A DNA stretch of 64,000 bases from Haemonchus contortus (taxonomy: Eukaryota > Nematoda > Chromadorea > Rhabditida > Trichostrongylidae), in NCBI GenBank assembly GCA_000469685.2, contig LS997564.1, positions 14,904,091 through 14,968,090 on the forward strand. Direction: 5' to 3'. The notes beneath the pieces were generated by a model. That model made no database searches and was not told the origin of the DNA. It worked only from the letters and a program-made list of their open reading frames with translations. How positions within the stretch are numbered: the stretch's first letter is position 1; every line of letters begins with the position of its first letter. The position numbers and the translations under genes are program-made. This document shows, piece by piece, positions 62,479-64,000 of this stretch.

Positions 62479-64000
62479 GTAAGTTTAGAACTTCTAGAAA
62501 CTACTTGAATTCAAAGTAAGTACTGTAAGTGTCGAGGTTCTAACTCTCGTAGCTAAGACAGACTCCGCTACTGATTGTAATGTAGTAGTCATGGCTTCTG
62601 TAGGTACTAAGCAAATGTTGCTTCAAACGAGCAAATAAACATAAAGTGTCCATTGATTTAACCACCCTCGAAACTCAAACTTCTTGAAGAGCCATAGAAA
62701 TTTTGTTTGATATATTTTCTTCCAAAAAATTATGTTGGTTTAAAGTGATAATATGTCAAAAGGGAGTAAGTGGAGGACGATACCAGTAAGTTGATGGGTT
62801 GATGACGTCCTGTGAGCTTCTATTGCTTCCAGATTTGATTTTATCGGCTTAAACTCCTATTCCTCTTTGATTAAGGAATTAGTATTTACTAAAATCACAG
62901 AGGGGGATGGAGACGGTGACTTGGATGCCCACGGTTCTTGCCTGTCCTCTCCCGGGCCTTCATAAAAGCACCCAAGTTTGGAAACTGAAGGGTCCCATAT
63001 GGGAAGCAAGTTCGCTGTGATGCTGAGCATATGTGGGCTGTTGGAGTTTTATGATTTAACTATTTTATCCCACATTTACTAGGCATGCTACTTTCTAAGG
63101 CACACTTTTTTGCCATTTGTCGGACCTCTTATCCACAAGGTTCTAATAAATCATTTTTTAGTTGAATGAAGGAAATAATATATAGGTTGATCGATGTGTT
63201 CTCTGTTGAATGTGATATATAATGGGATTTTTGCGAGGAAGAGCCAACCGAGAACGCAATTGATTGAACGGCTCTTTTCGCTATCAATTTATCATTGTCG
63301 AAAGCATAGGGAACACTTGCTGACGTGCGTTTTTGCTCCTCGGCAGGAAGCCTCGTTTGCCCAGCTAATGCAAGACCTCATGCTCATGCTTTTGAGGGAT
63401 CAATTTCAGTGAACTGGTATGGCGAAATACGTCTAATCATTGATTTATAACGAGCAAATTAAGTTTCTCAGCACTTTTCAAAATAATTCATGTGAGGCTT
63501 GAGGTTAACAAACGATGGGATGTTTGTAGGAATGTAAAATTAATGGAGATTGGCTTCGGAAAGTTGCGGAAACTCACTAAAAAGTTGTAATGTTGACCCT
63601 CCTTTGGTAGTGACCCCTTCTAGCAGGATCCTGGTGGTCTGTAAGCTAGTACGATAATTTTTCTAGGAACATCCCGCTACTTTGGTACTGACTGTGTCTC
63701 CAAGAAGCGCCATGTATTTGGCATTGATTTGTACCTTCAACTGTAGGCTTGCTTCGAATGCTCTAAAGTATCCACGAGCCTGAAGTCTGTCTGTCGATGG
63801 TGAATTGGGGATGTTCTTCGAACTCTTCTCTTAATCTTAGATGTCTAACCGAGTAAAACCACTGTGCTCATACTTCTGTCTGTCTACTGCCGACCCCCTG
63901 GGGGATTGGTATCCCTATACGTCATCCGTAGAAGAGTCATTTATTAGCGATTACTGGCCCCCTTGAATAATGCGCTTGCGATTCGGCTACTTTAAGATCA
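62479..64000 (+). other. unc-49: Start of unc-49 intron 3, to the window edge
   Basis: No exon encoding the next conserved strand (Asp-Phe-Thr-Leu) was found before the window ends, so the intron is at least 1.5 kb. No mobile element is recognised. Confidence 0.5.

Overview
The window looks like genomic DNA from a clade V (strongylid or hookworm-like) nematode. The evidence is intron-rich genes with consensus GT..TTTCAG introns, a short U-rich splice acceptor just upstream of each of the four start codons (as expected for spliced-leader trans-splicing), and four conserved animal proteins whose residues match nematode versions best. From memory, all four C. elegans orthologues lie on chromosome III, which would make this a conserved-synteny block. 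The species cannot be named from the sequence alone.

Layout. 1-1.7 kb: a decayed RTE-type non-LTR retrotransposon end and a GC-rich foldback palindrome. 2.6-5.9 kb (+): mdt-29, a Mediator subunit with a Gln/Met-rich N-terminus, 10 exons, 428 aa. 6.4-11.2 kb (-): eftu-2, the U5 snRNP GTPase Snu114/EFTUD2, 25 exons, 975 aa. It is convergent with mdt-29 and divergent from the next gene, sharing a ~730 bp promoter region. 11.9-21.2 kb (+), possibly to 24.2 kb: an SM-family vesicle-fusion protein (Sly1/SCFD1), 15 supported exons plus a doubtful last one, with one 3.7 kb intron. 24.2-55.2 kb: about 31 kb with no recognisable conserved gene, filled with repeats. 55.26 kb to the right edge (+): the first three coding exons of unc-49, the GABA-A receptor chloride channel subunit gene, with introns of about 5.0 and 2.0 kb. 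The rest of the gene lies outside the window.

The main non-genic signal is an abundant tRNA-derived SINE-like family of about 250 bp. Its head carries Pol III A-box-like and B-box-like sequences, its 3' end is shared, and about ten copies lie in both orientations in introns and intergenic DNA. One copy carries an internal palindrome. There is also an almost intact-ended but coding-dead mariner-type transposon (1261 bp, 32 bp perfect inverted repeats, TA duplication), a second mariner transposase fragment inside unc-49 intron 1, a hairpin MITE, a GT-rich element with degenerate ~150 bp tandem units that may be Helitron-like, and smaller direct and inverted repeats.

The genes are housekeeping (transcription, splicing, ER-Golgi fusion) plus one neuronal or muscle channel. 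I see no functional cluster and no defence, CRISPR or prophage system. The exon models come from splice consensus and reading-frame continuity, checked by codon phase at every junction. The terminal sly-1 exon and the orphan exon-like ORFs are uncertain.
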